Assembly: GCA_051453625.1 (NCBI GenBank)
Contig: JBOZIK010000001.1
Location: 283,628,941-283,692,940 of the forward strand
Direction of reading: 5' to 3'
Origin: Welwitschia mirabilis
Taxonomy: Eukaryota > Gnetophyta > Gnetopsida > Welwitschiales
Length of the DNA: 64,000 bases
Positions within the stretch are counted from its first letter, which is position 1. Each line of letters begins with the position of its first letter. The notes beneath the pieces are model-generated. The model worked only from the letters and a program-made list of their open reading frames with translations. It searched no databases and was not told where the DNA came from. The translations under genes were made by a program, and so were the position numbers. Positions 1-12,502 of the stretch are shown one piece after another.

Positions 1-129
1 TATAAGAATTCAAGTTTTTATCCAATGATCCTAAAGCATTACAATACCCACTTATTTAGAGGACACAGGTCCTCTACAACAAAATACCTAATCAATGTGG
101 GGTTTTAGGGAAATAACATAAAATAATAA

Positions 130-495
130 ATTATGGGGTCATATCATTCCATACCCCTTAAAAACAAACTATGAGGCCACTTAACAAATTGTGGGGCTAG
201 TAGCAGAAATTATATGAATACTATGATAATAAACTATAGAGATAAATTATGGGGTCACAACANNNNNNNNNNNNNNNNNNNNNNNNNNNNNNNNNNNNNN
301 NNNNNNNNNNNNNNNNNNNNNNNNNNNNNNNNNNNNNNNNNNNNNNNNNNNNNNNNNNNNNNATTATGGGGTCATATCATTCCATACCCCTTAAAAACAA
401 ACTATGAGGACACTTAACAAAGTGTGGGGCTAGTAGCAGAAATTATATGAATACTATGATAATAAACTATAGAGATAAATTATGGGGTCACAACA
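130..495. repeat. Near-identical 133-bp flanks around a 100-N gap (probable assembly duplication)
   Basis: Bases 130-262 and 363-495 are the same sequence with two differences, and lie directly on either side of a run of exactly 100 N (263-362). The simplest reading is two overlapping contig ends that were scaffolded instead of merged. A real tandem repeat is possible but less likely, because the same pattern recurs at two other 100-N gaps in this window. No coding content is recognisable here. Confidence 0.8.
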
Positions 496-700
496 AAATG
501 TGAGTTCTTCTTCGTGGTTTTCTTGCAATGGTATCCTTTCTAAGCCACAGAAATGTAGCGTAAACAATAATCTAAAGATTGCAGATCATTTCTTCAATGG
601 GATATGGAGTTGTCGGCTTCTAAAATGTCTTGAACATGATTTCACAACTGCAAAAAGAGAAATACTCTCTTTCCCTAAGCATACTACTTATTACAGGTAG
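482..700 (+). other. Possible exon, unrecognised
   Basis: An open frame of 72 codons starts at an ATG-like position just inside the duplicated flank. It contains several Cys and a basic, His-rich C-terminal half (for example KREILSFPKHTTYYR). It ends where the sequence reads ttacag followed by gtagcc, which could be a splice donor. It is followed by about 750 bases of T-rich DNA of the kind seen in plant introns. Base composition here is visibly less AT-skewed than in the transposon relics. I recognise no protein family. It may be a real small exon, part of the broken gene at 1461-1890, or chance. Confidence 0.25.
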
Positions 701-1460
701 CCAGAACCCTATTTTACTAAAAACGTTTTTCAACATGGCACTTGTCGGTGTTTCTTCAACATGGGTTCGATTTCGGTTTGCTTACAATTTTGCCAGTTCC
801 TAGAGTTTAGTTGGTTATTTTCTCTCAGAACTCCTAATTTATTGATGAGTCTGCTACATTTAAAAATGAAACTTGTAGTTTAGATTTTTTTAGTTGCTTT
901 GAATTTGCAAATTCTTATATTGGTATTTACTAGAGAACTAGTTTCAATAGCTTTCTGAAGATTCACTTAGCTAAATTTCACAGATTCTGTTTTAGGTTCA
1001 TATGCATGGATGCTGGTTTTTTTTTTTTTTTTTTTGGGTGGGGAGGGGTGGCGGGGAAGGGGGCTTATTTTGGTTTTCATGAGTTAGAAACATATTTTCA
1101 TGCATAGTTTTTCGTTTTTCTTGATTGTGTGAAGTTTGCTTTTTTTAAATTAGCTTAAATTTTGGCTTTTTTTATAGGAACCCAAATTTAATAACAGTTA
1201 ATGATTCTTCTTCCTAAATTTTATGATGTTTCCTAATACTAGCTTTCTCCAGTTACAAAGGTTTTTCGACTTGTAATTCTTTCTCGCCTTCAATTTGCAT
1301 TTGCAGATTTCCTTTTTAGTGTTTATAAGAGTTGATTCTATTATAATAGGCCTTTTTGAATTGTATATTCTAGCTGAAAAAATCTTAAAATAATATGTGT
1401 CATGGGTTGTTGGGGTTTTCTAGTCTTAAATTAATTCTTAAAATGATTTCTGATGTTAGG
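701..1460 (+). other. T-rich intron-like stretch, no coding signal
   Basis: This stretch is rich in T runs, including an 18-base-class poly-T near 1018-1035 that runs directly into a G-rich segment (gggtggggaggggtggcgggg in part). Several acceptor-like T-rich/ag sites are present, the last being ttctgatgttag ending near 1459, just before the exon-like segment. No ORF or repeat family is recognised. Calling it an intron is inference from composition and flanking coding-like segments. Confidence 0.3.
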
Positions 1461-1890
1461 GAAACCGAAATTAGATTAGCTTTTGTGCAACAGAAGCTTA
1501 GTTATTATGAAGAACTGTTGGAGGAAAATGTTGGAGGAAAACAACAAAGAAATTAGGTTTTTGCAGGACTAGATTCGCACATACAGAACTCAGGAGGAAA
1601 ATGATGATAGGGATGTTGATTTTCCANNNNNNNNNNNNNNNNNNNNNNNNNNNNNNNNNNNNNNNNNNNNNNNNNNNNNNNNNNNNNNNGGTGACCTTGT
1701 GGGGAATGACTCCCATGAGAGATGTTTGCCAAATGCTTACTGCAATAAATCTTTACATAGTCAAAAATTTGATCTGGATTGCTCTGAATTTAAGGACCAG
1801 AAATCATGCTATGAAGACAACTCCTTGAGTGAAAGCGAGGAAAACAGAAACAACCACAGCACCATCATAAGGAGGTTAACTCTATTGCAG
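1461..1890 (+). pseudogene. Broken exon of an unrecognised, possibly coiled-coil protein
   Basis: A coding-like segment opens after an acceptor-like site with a Glu/Leu/Lys-rich, heptad-like stretch (QQKLSYYEELLEEN). At 1516-1541 a 13-bp unit is perfectly duplicated in tandem, which shifts the frame. If one copy is discounted, the frame is continuous to 1626, across a 63-N gap (a multiple of three), and on to 1890. A TAG at 1570-1572 lies where a Gln codon would be one transition away. The C-terminal part is polar and Cys-containing (GNDSHERCLPNAYCNKSLHS), then reaches IIRRLTLLQ and a possible donor (ttgcag/gttgga). I could not assign a family. It could be a dead host gene or a captured gene fragment. 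Confidence 0.45.
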
Positions 1891-2527
1891 GTTGGATGGC
1901 ATCCTTTGTAAGGGTATGTAATATATGCATATGATTTTTTTTGTATTCTTACATTTTATTTGCTTAGGCCTTTTTATTGAGACAAATTCAACTACATTCT
2001 CTCTATTTAAACTATATTGTAATTCTACTTTTGGGGATTTGTAGGATAGGTTCTTAAAGGCAAGTAGAGCATTATGGGGTATCTGCTTATTTGTTTTTAT
2101 TGGTAGTCAAAAATATTCAAAAAAGAATTAGAAGGTAAATACATAAAATGGCTTAACAAGGCCTTTTACTTTCTAAAACTCGTTTTAATGTCAAGCTCCT
2201 AAAAATATTGTAATGCAACTTGTTTAGCTCCATTTGCTATTCCCCAAGGCCTTATTTAAAGTGTTGTAGATGGGACTTCAAATCAATGTGGTACTGTACT
2301 ATTTGTTAATATGTGGATAGTTAATATCAAATATGATCCTATGCAAAGTCATTATTGCTAAATCTAGTGAAATATATGTTTATAGTGTATTACATATCCT
2401 CTACTGAACAATTTCACTATTCTTAGTTTCAGAGAACTGACTGACTAATGCCAAACCTATAAACCAATTCCAATCAATATAGATATGAACATAGAAGTGT
2501 GCATTAGACTACCATCACTAGAATCCA
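1891..2527. other. No recognisable feature
   Basis: AT-rich sequence follows the possible exon end. It may be intron or intergenic DNA. I see no ORF, LTR or tandem repeat. It ends at a 100-N gap (2528-2627) whose flanks, unlike those at three other 100-N gaps, are not duplicates of each other. Confidence 0.3.
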
Positions 2528-2699
2528 NNNNNNNNNNNNNNNNNNNNNNNNNNNNNNNNNNNNNNNNNNNNNNNNNNNNNNNNNNNNNNNNNNNNNNNNN
2601 NNNNNNNNNNNNNNNNNNNNNNNNNNNAACTAGATGAACATTTAAAGAAAAAGAATCACAAAGAAGAGGTAGTCCATAAGGATAATGAATATACCAATA

Positions 2700-3400
2700 A
2701 TGGTAGAATTAAGATGAAGAAGATACTAAAGGTAGAAGAGGTACATATTGAGAAAGAATAGTGGAGGTAATTTTTTGACTATATGCTATGAATTCCATAA
2801 GCCATGATACAAGTCTTATAAAGTTTCATTAGGTAAGAAGGCTACACATAATAATGCTATCTATAAGCATGGAGAGACAAGTAAAGAATCTAAAAAGAAG
2901 AAGCTATAAAATCCTACTACAAATAAAGGAAAAATTATAATTGTTAGAATACCTATCATGTAAGATGCTAAAAGTATTAAAATGATAGAACAATGGAGTG
3001 AATTCTTTAAAACTAGATGTCTGTGTAAAGACAAGATATGTAATATTATGGTTAATAATGAAAGCACCGGTAACTTGATTTCTACTAAAATGGTGAAAAT
3101 GTTAAAGTTAGATATAATGTTGCATCCAACTCCATATCGACTCTCTGGGTTATAGGAGGAAAGCAATGTTATGATTATAGAGTAATGTTTAGTAAAATTT
3201 AAAATTATTAATTTTTATGATTAAATTTATTTTAATGTTATACCTATGAATACTTGTCATTTATCATTAGCTAGATCTTGGCATTATGATACTAAGAGAA
3301 TGCATAATGAAGAGACTAATACTTTCATCATAACTCATAAAAGTGGAAAAAGATTTTAGTTATTATCAAATGCAAAAGAGATTCCAAATCAAAAGTCAAG
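2700..3400 (+). pseudogene. gag end and aspartic protease remnant of element C1
   Basis: Around 2780-2850 a segment resembles a decayed CCHC knuckle (a Cys, then FHKP and a later Tyr/Lys run). From about 2990 the reading TRCLCKDKICNIMVNNESTG corresponds to the protease core of plant gypsy elements, where the family has a D-(S/N)-G active site. Here the triad position reads NNES, so the catalytic Asp is not visible. The following LISTKMVKMLKLD and HPTPYRLSGL match the conserved run after the active site. Several in-frame stops are present. It would have cleaved the Gag-Pol polyprotein; it is dead here. Confidence 0.7.
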
Positions 3401-3529
3401 AATGTGCTTCGTATGAATGAAGGAGGTAATTAATGAAATAAAAGAAGAAGGCTATGATACGGTAGTAATATTAAAGGTATCTTTAGAATAGTAGTTAAAG
3501 GATTATCCTATTGAGGTAAAAGATGTATT

Positions 3530-4013
3530 AAATTCCCTTAAAGATATTTCACTGATGATTTATCTGCTCAGTTACCACCTATTAGGAGCATAAATCATCA
3601 AATAGATTTAATGCCTCATGTTTCACTTCCAAACAAAGCATCATATAGAATGGTACTACATAAAAGAGATGAGATAAGTAGATAAGTACAACAGGTATTA
3701 AACAAGGGATTAATTAAAAAACATTTTTCTTTATGTTATGTTATAGTAATATTAATTTCAAGAAAGAATAATAAGAAGTCATACATGTGTCTTAATTAAA
3801 TACCCATTGTATATTTTTTAATAGAATCATCTATTTTTAACAAGATAGATTTAAAGAGTAAATACCATTAAATTTATATTTAAAAAGGATATGAGTGGAC
3901 ATAGACTTTAATCCTCCAAATGGATTATATAAATGGTTGATGATGCCATTTAAATCAAGGAATTATTTAAGTGCACTTATGAGGTTGCCCATTACTTTGG
4001 GTGCATTCATGAG
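3530..4013 (+). pseudogene. Partial reverse transcriptase remnant of element C1
   Basis: The N-terminal half of a gypsy reverse transcriptase is readable with stops. NHQIDLMPHVSLPNKASYRM is the stretch before the fingers domain. VLNKGLIKKHFSLCYV follows, then KKSYMCLN, then NKIDLKSKYH (the first catalytic Asp region) and LMMPFKSRN (the MPFGL region). The protein then breaks off: the YxDD catalytic box, thumb and RNase H domains are absent and integrase sequence follows at once. A short local duplication (gtgca.t..atgag twice, about 3970-4013) sits at the break. Confidence 0.75.
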
Positions 4014-4440
4014 ATGATGCATTCCCAAAGAATCACTAAGGAATAATGTATTATATCATAAGCATTATGAAGACATGACTAGACATCGTGGGCCAAACAA
4101 AACCTATGAATTGTTAAAGAAGTTATACCATTAGACTAACATACACAGGGACATACAATGAATGATGCAAAGTTACTCTACATGTTAAAGAGTAAAGTGA
4201 TGATTGAAAAATGTAGGATTATACTTATTGTTATTAGTTCTACTAAAACTATGATAAGACATGAGTATGGATTTCATCTTGGAATTACCTTGTTTCAAGA
4301 GTGGATATGATTCCATTATCATGTGTTGTAGAGATTTATCAATAAATTAAATTTTGTTCTGAGTGTCAAGATAACTGATGCTTGATGCATTGCTATGTTA
4401 TTTTTGAAAGAGATTTTGCATTTTTGTGTGTTTTAATAGA
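4014..4440 (+). pseudogene. Integrase remnant of element C1
   Basis: CIPKESLRNN followed by HHKHYEDMTRHRG-like sequence and NKTYELLKKLY is the HHCC zinc-finger region of gypsy integrase, beginning directly at the RT break. From about 4260 MSMDFILELPCFKSGYDSI is the start of the catalytic core (first Asp of D,D-35-E), with ITDA and AMLFLKEILHF further on. Reading needs one or two frame changes and passes stops. The last Asp and Glu of the triad are not seen. Confidence 0.75.
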
Positions 4441-4852
4441 TACTAGCTTCACAAAGGGATGTAAAATCTAAACAAAGGGAAGTAGAAGGTCAACACAAAA
4501 TCAATGATTCTTGAAAGTCATACAAAGAGGACATAGAGGAAGATTTTCAAGGAGTACCTAGTCTAATTACCAGGAGATCACTCAAAGGATGCAATTTGAA
4601 TTTCAAAATAGAATTACCTAATAATGGGCTACAAAATTATAGAAAAGGAGGAACCCCTTTCCTATAATAGTACACTTTTAAATATGGGAGTATGATGCAC
4701 CAAAGTTAGTGGAAAATGAAAAAATAAACTTTTTCTCTAATTAGTGATCTATTTATTAAAGTTTTAATATGCTTGTACAAAAAAAAGACATCCACCATAT
4801 GTAGTAGCCATGTAATCACCATGCATGGTTAGAATATAAGGAAAAGAACAAA

Positions 4853-5424
4853 TGTAGAAGGAATATGTTAGGTTTAGAGGGAACCCATGTGTAAGGAATT
4901 TACTACTTTTAGTAAGTGGTATAAGAGGCTAAAATTAAAAGGATTATTTATGAATTTCTTTTAGAAATCTAAGATTAAAAGGATGTAAGGAGATAAGTGC
5001 CACGCTTGAACATGATTCTACAGAGCATAACTTAAAGAATTTTTTGATGAAGAACTTAGAGAAGGAAGATGTGAGATATCTTAGAGATAGATCTTGAGAG
5101 GAATTCTTGTTAAGAGACTTGAGGAAATAACTACTAGTAAAGATCATGTCTCACTTATATTCTCTATTAAATGCTACCAAGAAATAGAGTGGTAAAACGT
5201 TGGTGACGCTTTGACAATCACTATTAAGAAAAGATCTCAATGAAGCTTTACTTATTTAATACTTCTTTGTAACTATTGTAATTGTTCTCTGAGTAATAGA
5301 AATTGATTCCTCCATTATACTCGATACTTTGTTTCTTGCGTATGTCTTTATTATTTTATCTTCCTCTCTCTAAAACACAATCCCAAAAGTGTTCTTCGAA
5401 TTTTATTATGTTAGATATGCATCA
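4853..5424 (+). repeat. 3' LTR of element C1
   Basis: The sequence from tgtagaaggaatatgttagg to gcatca aligns by eye with the LTRs at 58005-58555 and 62055-62627, including the inner phrases atatgttatgttta, attctctattaaaggctac and aaaagtgttctt. The upstream boundary is uncertain, because weaker similarity continues to the left. No primer-binding sequence follows the right end, which is why I call it the 3' copy. A polypurine stretch lies at 4637-4650. Confidence 0.65.
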
Positions 5425-6999
5425 AAATTTTTATTTATCATCCCTATAGGTATTAATTCATTATAAAATTTATGGTATGTCTTATTTTAAAATTTTCCAT
5501 ATATTCTCTTTAATTTATTTCTATAATGCTTTAATTTAAATTACTCTTGTTAATCACTTGTTTTTTATAATTTTACTTAATTAAATTATTTAGTATAGCC
5601 TAGAATCAACTTCTACATGTATTTTTTTAGTAGAAATATGTATGTTTAGGAAATATAGACATTACAAACATTTCTTATAGAGTTAAATATAGATTGTTAA
5701 CTTGCATACAATACTCACAACACTATTGTGTTCTATATTTCTTTCTAGTTTTTCATCATACAAAGGCATCTTATGTATAGTTGATAAAATTTCAACTAGA
5801 TAGGCTTAAAAACTACCTCCATATATGAGGAAAAAAAGATGATAGATGATGCATGATGTGGATGCATATGTATAAATAACTTAAGCTTTCTTAAAGCATT
5901 TGAGAATGGTATAACATGATTATTTCATACTAGCAATTTAGGATATTAAGTGGGAATAAATCCACAGATAAGTAGAATAGGAGAATTATGATTAAATCTA
6001 TTTCTAAAAATTTTTTATACAGAAAGTAAAATGTAACTCATCTTGATGATGAAATCCAAATATGAAAATGGTAATTATTATATTTATCTTGTTTTAGTTA
6101 TCATTTAATGAATACACTACATAAATTCATGCATATAATATTTACTAATATGGATATTTAAGAAAATAATCCTAACTTCATTGGATTCCTTTCATTTCAT
6201 ATAATCATACATAAAAGGGAAAACATACATAATATTTATTTTACATGATAGAAGATAATTACATTTGAAAACATATGAATACAAATCAAACTAGTAACTT
6301 TCAAAAGAAATCGTTATATTACTCTAAAGTTTTTCAAAAAGAAAATATTCTATGAATGAAACTTTACCTTTTTAAAAACTTTTCTTTAAGTAAAACTAGT
6401 AAGGTTTTAATGTTCTAATATGACTAATGATGTGGAAAATAAAAAATACAATGAAAAAGGAGAAATACAAGATATAATTCTTACTTAAAATTTATATAAC
6501 TATAAAATAAATAAAAGAGATAAAAATCAAAAGAACTAATTGAGTTAACTATATTACCAAAATAACAACCCTCATAAATTTTTAAATATAATTGTTAAAG
6601 TATAAGTAAAATAGAAGAAGATAAATTTATACTTAAATTAAAAATAAATAAAACTATAAAAGTAAAGACACATTAAAATACACCTTTCTTAAATAACTAA
6701 TTATTTAAATATGATTTATGCTAAATAATAATTTCACTTATTATTAAAAAATAAAGAGCTTCATGAGAAAGGCATAAATTGTATTTCACAAAAGAACATT
6801 TAGAAAACTATCTTTTACTCACAGTAAAAAAATATTCAAATTTTAATTGGCCTAGTTAAACTATTAATTAGCCTAATTAAACTATCACAAGACTTTAAAA
6901 TTAGTCAAACTCATTTGGTAGACAAAAATTAGATGTAACACATATTATATTTTTAATAAAAAACTTGCATTATTAAGATATGCTCTCAAACTTTAGTGT
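5425..6999. other. AT-rich stretch without recognisable feature
   Basis: Low-complexity, A/T-dominated DNA. It may include the decayed 5' part (endonuclease region) of the LINE that is recognisable from about 7000, but I could not find a convincing endonuclease motif. No LTR, no open frame of note. Confidence 0.4.
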
Positions 7000-8950
7000 A
7001 AAGATTTATAATTAGAACTCAAAATCATTAAAAAAACAAAATGAAATTTAATTAATTAATAGTCAAAGGTATAATAAACTCCAAGATATCATCACTTTTG
7101 AAGAAATAAAATTTATTATAACATTACATGACATAGAAGTAAAATAAGGTCTATATTAAAAGAAACACTCCAAGAACTAATGGATGAATGAAGGAGATAA
7201 GAGTAAGATGTTTATTTTCAGGTGATTAACGATCACAAAATGGAAATTAAAATCAAATTACAATTCCAAATTTCAAACAACTCTATAATGATCCATAAAA
7301 AAATAGATAATAAACTCAAAAAATCTAAAGATTTTTTTAGTCAAATCTTCTAATAAAAGTAGGTAGATTTTGTTAAAACTCCAATAGGTCTATCTTTAAC
7401 TCTTAAAAAGAAAACCCTCATGAAATAAACTTTCTTAAAGAAAGAAATATGTAATATAATAATAAGGATGACTAATAATAAAACACCTAGTCGAAATAGT
7501 TTTTCAATTGAATTATACAAAGGTTAGTAGAGTGTCATCAAAGATAACTTAATTACTTTAGCAAACAAGATCTATTACAAAGGAAAGATTCACAAGCCAT
7601 TGAATGATACATTCATTTATTTAGTTTCCTAAAAAGACACTGTAAGACAAGTTAATAATTATCATACAATTAGTTTGTGAAACATTTCTAAAAAATCATT
7701 TTAAACTTTTAGATATGTATCTAGTTAAAATTATTTTAGATACCATTTCTACAATCTAATTAGATTTTAGCAATGGGAGACTAAGCCATAATAGTATCAT
7801 TCTTGAAAATAAGCTAGTTTGAGTAAATTACAAGGAAAAGAAATGTAGTACACTCCTTAAACTAGATGTATCTAAATGTTTTAACACAATTTAGTAATTA
7901 AGTATTATGTGTTTTTTATAGTTGAAAATATTTTTATGGATTTTTATCTTATTTCTATAATTCACCTTTCAAACTATTCATTTTTTTATAATCATTTATG
8001 AAGAAACATTTAGATACTTGGGTTTTAGGTAAGGTGATCCTTTTTATTCTTTACTTTTTATTACTATCATTGATTATTTAGCTTAATGATTCCAAATATG
8101 TCCATTGAACCTTTTTATATTTCCTTAAACTACTCAACTTCTTAATCTGTGGATGATACTTTTCGTCTTTATATTTAATTATTTTCATAACAAATAATAT
8201 TAGAAGCCTTATTAATTGTTTCTCATTTAATACAAGCCTCTAAAGTAATTATCATAAGTTAAGAATTTTCTTTCTTCATAATCTTCATTCTAGAAAACAT
8301 ATAATCTTTTAAATTATAGATCTTACTAAAGGATAGTTCTATGAAAGACATTTGGATATACCATTTTCTTCATGCTAGTCTCAAACCAAACTTTGGGATT
8401 ACATCATTAGAAAAGTAAGAAATAAAACTTTCAAATCATAGAATAAATTTCTTAGTGGCATAGGGAAAACCCTCTTAGTAAAATTTTCTTTTTATGTCAT
8501 TTCAATGTACTTAGCATTATGCATGTCATTAACCATGAAACTAACTAAAACAATAAATTTCTTAATTCTAGGTTTTATCTAGTCTAGAGCTAAGGGTTAC
8601 AAGGGAATTCATGTTCAAAAATTTAAAATAATTATCACTTTAAAACTTGCTAGGTGCTAAATATTAAAGACAATATGTGATATGAATCAAATAATTCATA
8701 AAAAAATAACCATTTGAGTTCATTAACACTTAGAAATTTATTAGATAAATATTTTTAAATTTAAACATAGATATAATTTTAATATGGATTCAGCCACATG
8801 AAAGAAAATTTGGAAAGCTAAAAATCACCTCTTACGTCCTTTGGTAATTTAGACTATTAGTGTTAAGGATCTACCATTAAGCAAGAAAAAAGTTCTATTA
8901 GACTTATGTGCAAAAAGAAATTTGAATTAGAGAAGCACTAGAAAACAAAT
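7000..8950 (+). mobile_element. LINE (L1-type) ORF2 relic
   Basis: A decayed non-LTR reverse transcriptase runs on the + strand. FSIELYKG, then SVIKDNLITLANKIYYKGKIHKPLNDTFI in short pieces, is the stretch before the RT fingers in plant L1 elements. From 7633 KDTVRQVNNYHTISL matches the conserved K-D-x-P-x-x-x-x-x-Y-R-P-I-S-L block, with His where Arg is usual. The FADD box reads SVDDTF at 8146-8163. HASLKPNFGITSLEK (8371) and IKLSNHRINFLV (8424) are the C-terminal block after RT. IWKAKNHLLRP near 8815 may be the terminal zinc-ribbon region. The endonuclease and poly-A end are not identified. Many stops; inactive. Confidence 0.75.
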
Positions 8951-11639
8951 ATGGAAAACCTAAGTTCTAGAAAGCATAAAAGTATTTTAATGAATTTTTC
9001 TCTCTAAAGGCTTCCCTCTAATAATAAGCTATAGTAGAAAGGCTTCAGAATTAATCAAGACTAAATATTGTACAAGGAGAAAGAAGAAGATATTAAAACT
9101 TATTTTTAAAATATCATTTCATAAAAGAGGTTTTCATAAAATGAAAAAATCAATTCTTTGGAAACTTTAAAAGATATATTCAGTAATGAAAAAAATATAA
9201 GAATTCAACTTGAAGTTAGACGATGAATAATTTAGAAGCACAAGAATCACTATATATTTTAGAATCCTCCTTTGAACTTAAATATTATCTGATATTCTCT
9301 TTCTTAACTCTCTCTAATTATAAAATCCATGTAAACATAGTAGAAACACTACAAAATCAAGTTAATAAATTCTTTATTCTTTTCAACTCTAACATAGAAA
9401 ATCCCTATAAAATGCCTTTGCAAGAAGTGGCATAACAAATGACATGAGATGCTACTCAGACCAAGATTAGAATGCTAGAAATAGTTGTTTTAGATAAGCT
9501 TTATTATGTCTTTTTTCCATAATTAAAGTAACTCTTTCTCAAAAAGATTATAAAAAAGTAAAATTAGTTTCATTCTTATCCATTTTAAATCTTTAAATTA
9601 GTACTATAACTTTATTAAATAAATTTCTTATAATACATTATGTTAATTATAATTTTTTTTGGATTTTTAATAGATATTATAATTAAAATTAATACTAGTA
9701 TAGTTTTGTTAAATTAAACTCATGATATATATTGTAAATATTAATTTTATTAAATTTTGATATTTGCAAATATATTTTCTAAAATCATACTTCAACTATA
9801 AAACTGTTTAAATTTTTAAAGTTGTTGTAAGACAACATAATGCTAAAAATATTATAGCGTTTAAACTAGTATTAATGCAAATTCTCTTCCCTAAGCTTCA
9901 AAGAGAAAATAATGCCTACTTTCCAAGGTGAGGTCTTTGATTTTGTAGAGTGTAGTTTGTGAGTAACTTTCCTTAAGGTACAGAGTAACCGAGGAATAAT
10001 ATTAGAGTAATGGATGATTCTTAGAGGGTTTTCTTATAAAAGAAAGGATAATAAATTAAGGAAAACAAAAAGAGATATGGTAAGGATACAAGGAAGAGGG
10101 GACTTTCATAAGAAGGGATGTACCCTATTGGTTATCCTAATGTCTTCCCACACTAGAAAAAGATGAGGTAGGACTTAACTATGGATTAAAAAATTCTAAT
10201 ATTTCTTCTCCCTAAGCTAAGTAAGTGAGCTAGTATGAGGTTTGAATAATGAGAAAGGATGCACTTAAGAAATGGTCTTTCTTAAATTACATGGATTCTT
10301 CTTCACAAAAATAGATTGCCTAAAATCAAGTTTTCTATTGATTATCTTTGAGATACTAGGTAGGATGAAAATATTGAGATTCAAAGAAAACATAATTTTA
10401 TTATGGAAATTTTTACAAAACTCACATATAATATCTCTATTCTCCCATTTGGAAGATGATTATAAGTGCTTTCCTTTATAGAAAAGAAGAAGAAAGAGAT
10501 ACAACATTAAATGAGAAAACAAAATACCTAGGATAAATACATGTAAAGAAGAATATTATTAGATGTATCATTTTGTATCTTTTGCCATTAGAGAAGATGT
10601 GTCTCTCTACTAACTTAGAGTCAGTACTATCATGAAGATGAGAGTGGTCATCTAGGAAGAAGATAAAGGGAGAGGAACATCTCCATTTCATAAAGATGTA
10701 ATTATGTTAGAGGAGNNNNNNNNNNNNNNNNNNNNNNNNNNNNNNNNNNNNNNNNNNNNNNNNNNNNNNNNNNNNNNNNNNNNNNNNNNNNNNNNNNNNN
10801 NNNNNNNNNNNNNNNTGAGAGTGGTCATCTAGGAAGAAGATAAAGGGAGAGGAACATCTCCATTTCATAAAGATGTAATTATGTTAGAGGAGACATTAGG
10901 AATTAAGAGAGAATGTAGAGGATCCATAAAATGTAGGAACCTACAAGTAGAAGAGAAAGGAAGAGACCACACCTTTAATCTTGAAGTAGAGAAGAGGGAT
11001 TAAAATGGAAGAATGAAAAGTAACTAAACTAATGAAATATCATATAAGTCTTTGTAAATAGCTCTAAGTTACTAGTAACTTTGGAAGATGAGTATGAAGG
11101 ACTAGTGCTTACACTAGTTGATATGGTCATAACCATCAACTGTTATTAGTAATAGGCTATAGTCAATTATTACATTATCATTATAGATCTAGTAGTAGTA
11201 ATCATAACTATAGTCATCAACATCTTAATAGTGATTGACATGATTAGATTTATTAATGTGGTTGTAGTCATTAACATGTTTCTTGATTGTGTGAGGAAGG
11301 ATCATCCACTAGAATAGTAGTCCCCTCTCTAGGCATTAGGCTAGTACTCATACCATAGTATAATGTTACAAGATGGCTCACTTGAATTTGACATGTCCTA
11401 AGTATTTAATAAAACCTAAGAACTCTTCTACACTCCAAATTAATTAATCACTACTAATGGAGTCCTCAAAGATGGATGTTGAGGTGACGATGGATTTATA
11501 GTAATGGTAGAGAGCTGAGAATCTTAAACAAATCCAATCAATAAGGGTTCCCTTACTATCAAGAAGTTATAAAAGAAGATAAGAACTAAGAAAGCTAAGG
11601 ATCTAGTGGAGGGATCAATGAACTATCTAGCCCTGAATG
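8951..11639. other. No recognisable feature apart from an assembly duplication
   Basis: AT-rich DNA with only short chance frames (for example a 70-codon frame at 9223-9435 with no family resemblance). 9900-11640 is less AT-skewed and may be the 3' end or LTR of element A or another relic, but no LTR partner was found. A 100-N gap at 10716-10815 lies inside it. Confidence 0.4.
10639..10892. repeat. Identical 77-bp flanks around a 100-N gap (probable assembly duplication)
   Basis: 10639-10715 and 10816-10892 are identical and are separated only by 100 N. This is the signature of one contig end represented twice. It should not be read as a biological direct repeat without read-level support. 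Confidence 0.85.
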
Positions 11640-12497
11640 TTTATGTAAAAGGTAAGATTTACATGCTCATCTATAACACATGAAAAGTGATGTCATTATA
11701 GATATTATTAACTCTTAGTCTCATTTATAATCCATGCTCTAAGAAAATCTTCTAAATTTGATTTACTCTTTCTACTTGATCATCTATTTAGTAATGAGAC
11801 ATAGTATTTCATATTAAGCTTGGTTCTCAAATTCAATTTATAACTCTTGCTAAAATTTAAATCTAAATTTTAAATCTTTATTATATATAATGAACTAGAA
11901 ACATCATATTAATAACTAACATTTTTAATGTATAGTTTAACCATATTTGTAGCACCATTAGTAGATTTTACTTAGATGAGTCTCTTCATTTAGTTACTCT
12001 ATTAATTATAAGAATAATTGAGTTATTACCTCTTTAAGTTTTTAAGAGTCTTAATATAAAATATATAAAAAGCACATTTCATTTATGTTTTAGAATGTCA
12101 TGCAAATATAGTAATATTTTTGGTTTCTTATGTTCTTCCTTTATGCACTAATAATTTAGAAAATTTAAGATAACGTTTTTCATATCTTTCTTGATTTTTG
12201 ACTAGTAAAACCTTTCTTTTCTATTTGATACATCTTAATTCCCATAAAATAAGCTGATATAGTGAATTATAAAATTTAAACATTAGATTATGTCCAATTT
12301 CATTTTCATTAGAAATTAAAAATATTTCCTTAAATTTAATAATACTATTTGAATTAATACTAAAATGGTCCAAATCTATTAATTTTTCTAATCAATCCTT
12401 TAATTCTTGATAATTTCATCTTTATTATGATTCTTTCAAATAATAGTAGTATCTAATTTTAATTTTCCATAATTGATTTAAGTTAGACATGTCCATT
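11640..12497 (-). pseudogene. Integrase remnant of gypsy element A (left half)
   Basis: Read on the minus strand, from 12300 down, the segment has a zinc-finger region (KIKKDMKNVI, then CIKEEHKKPK), then the core start (LRLLKT, RGNNSIILIINRVTK), then DDQVERVNQI near 11690, which fits the D-G-Q-T-E-R-V-N-Q block around the last catalytic Glu. Reading needs passage through stops. The matching upstream part of this element (gag, RT, RNase H) lies at 55127-57900, on the far side of the 42.6-kb insertion. The break is in the linker between RNase H and integrase. Confidence 0.75.
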
Positions 12498-12502
12498 AAG
12501 AG
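12498..12502. other. Target-site duplication aagag, left copy (element B)
   Basis: The five bases before the LTR start tgtaatattc are aagag. The same five bases follow the other LTR at 55122-55126. A perfect 5-bp duplication at this distance supports the two LTRs being the ends of one insertion. Confidence 0.8.

Larger units (their letters stand above)
2628..5424 (+). mobile_element. Ty3/gypsy LTR retrotransposon relic (element C1), 5' end lost
   Basis: A decayed gag-pol on the + strand is followed by an LTR that ends in atgttagatatgcatca at 5424. The order is gag end, protease, partial reverse transcriptase, integrase zinc-finger region and integrase core, then LTR. The 5' LTR and most of gag are missing; the left edge is a 100-N gap. 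Its LTR and pol are related to the element at 57950-62627, so both belong to one family. RT stops early and joins directly to integrase (near 4014), with no YxDD motif and no RNase H, exactly as in the other copy. Confidence 0.85.

Noticed and set aside
9223-9435. 70-codon + strand frame
   Set aside because: No family resemblance, AT-driven composition and no flanking gene signals; treated as chance.
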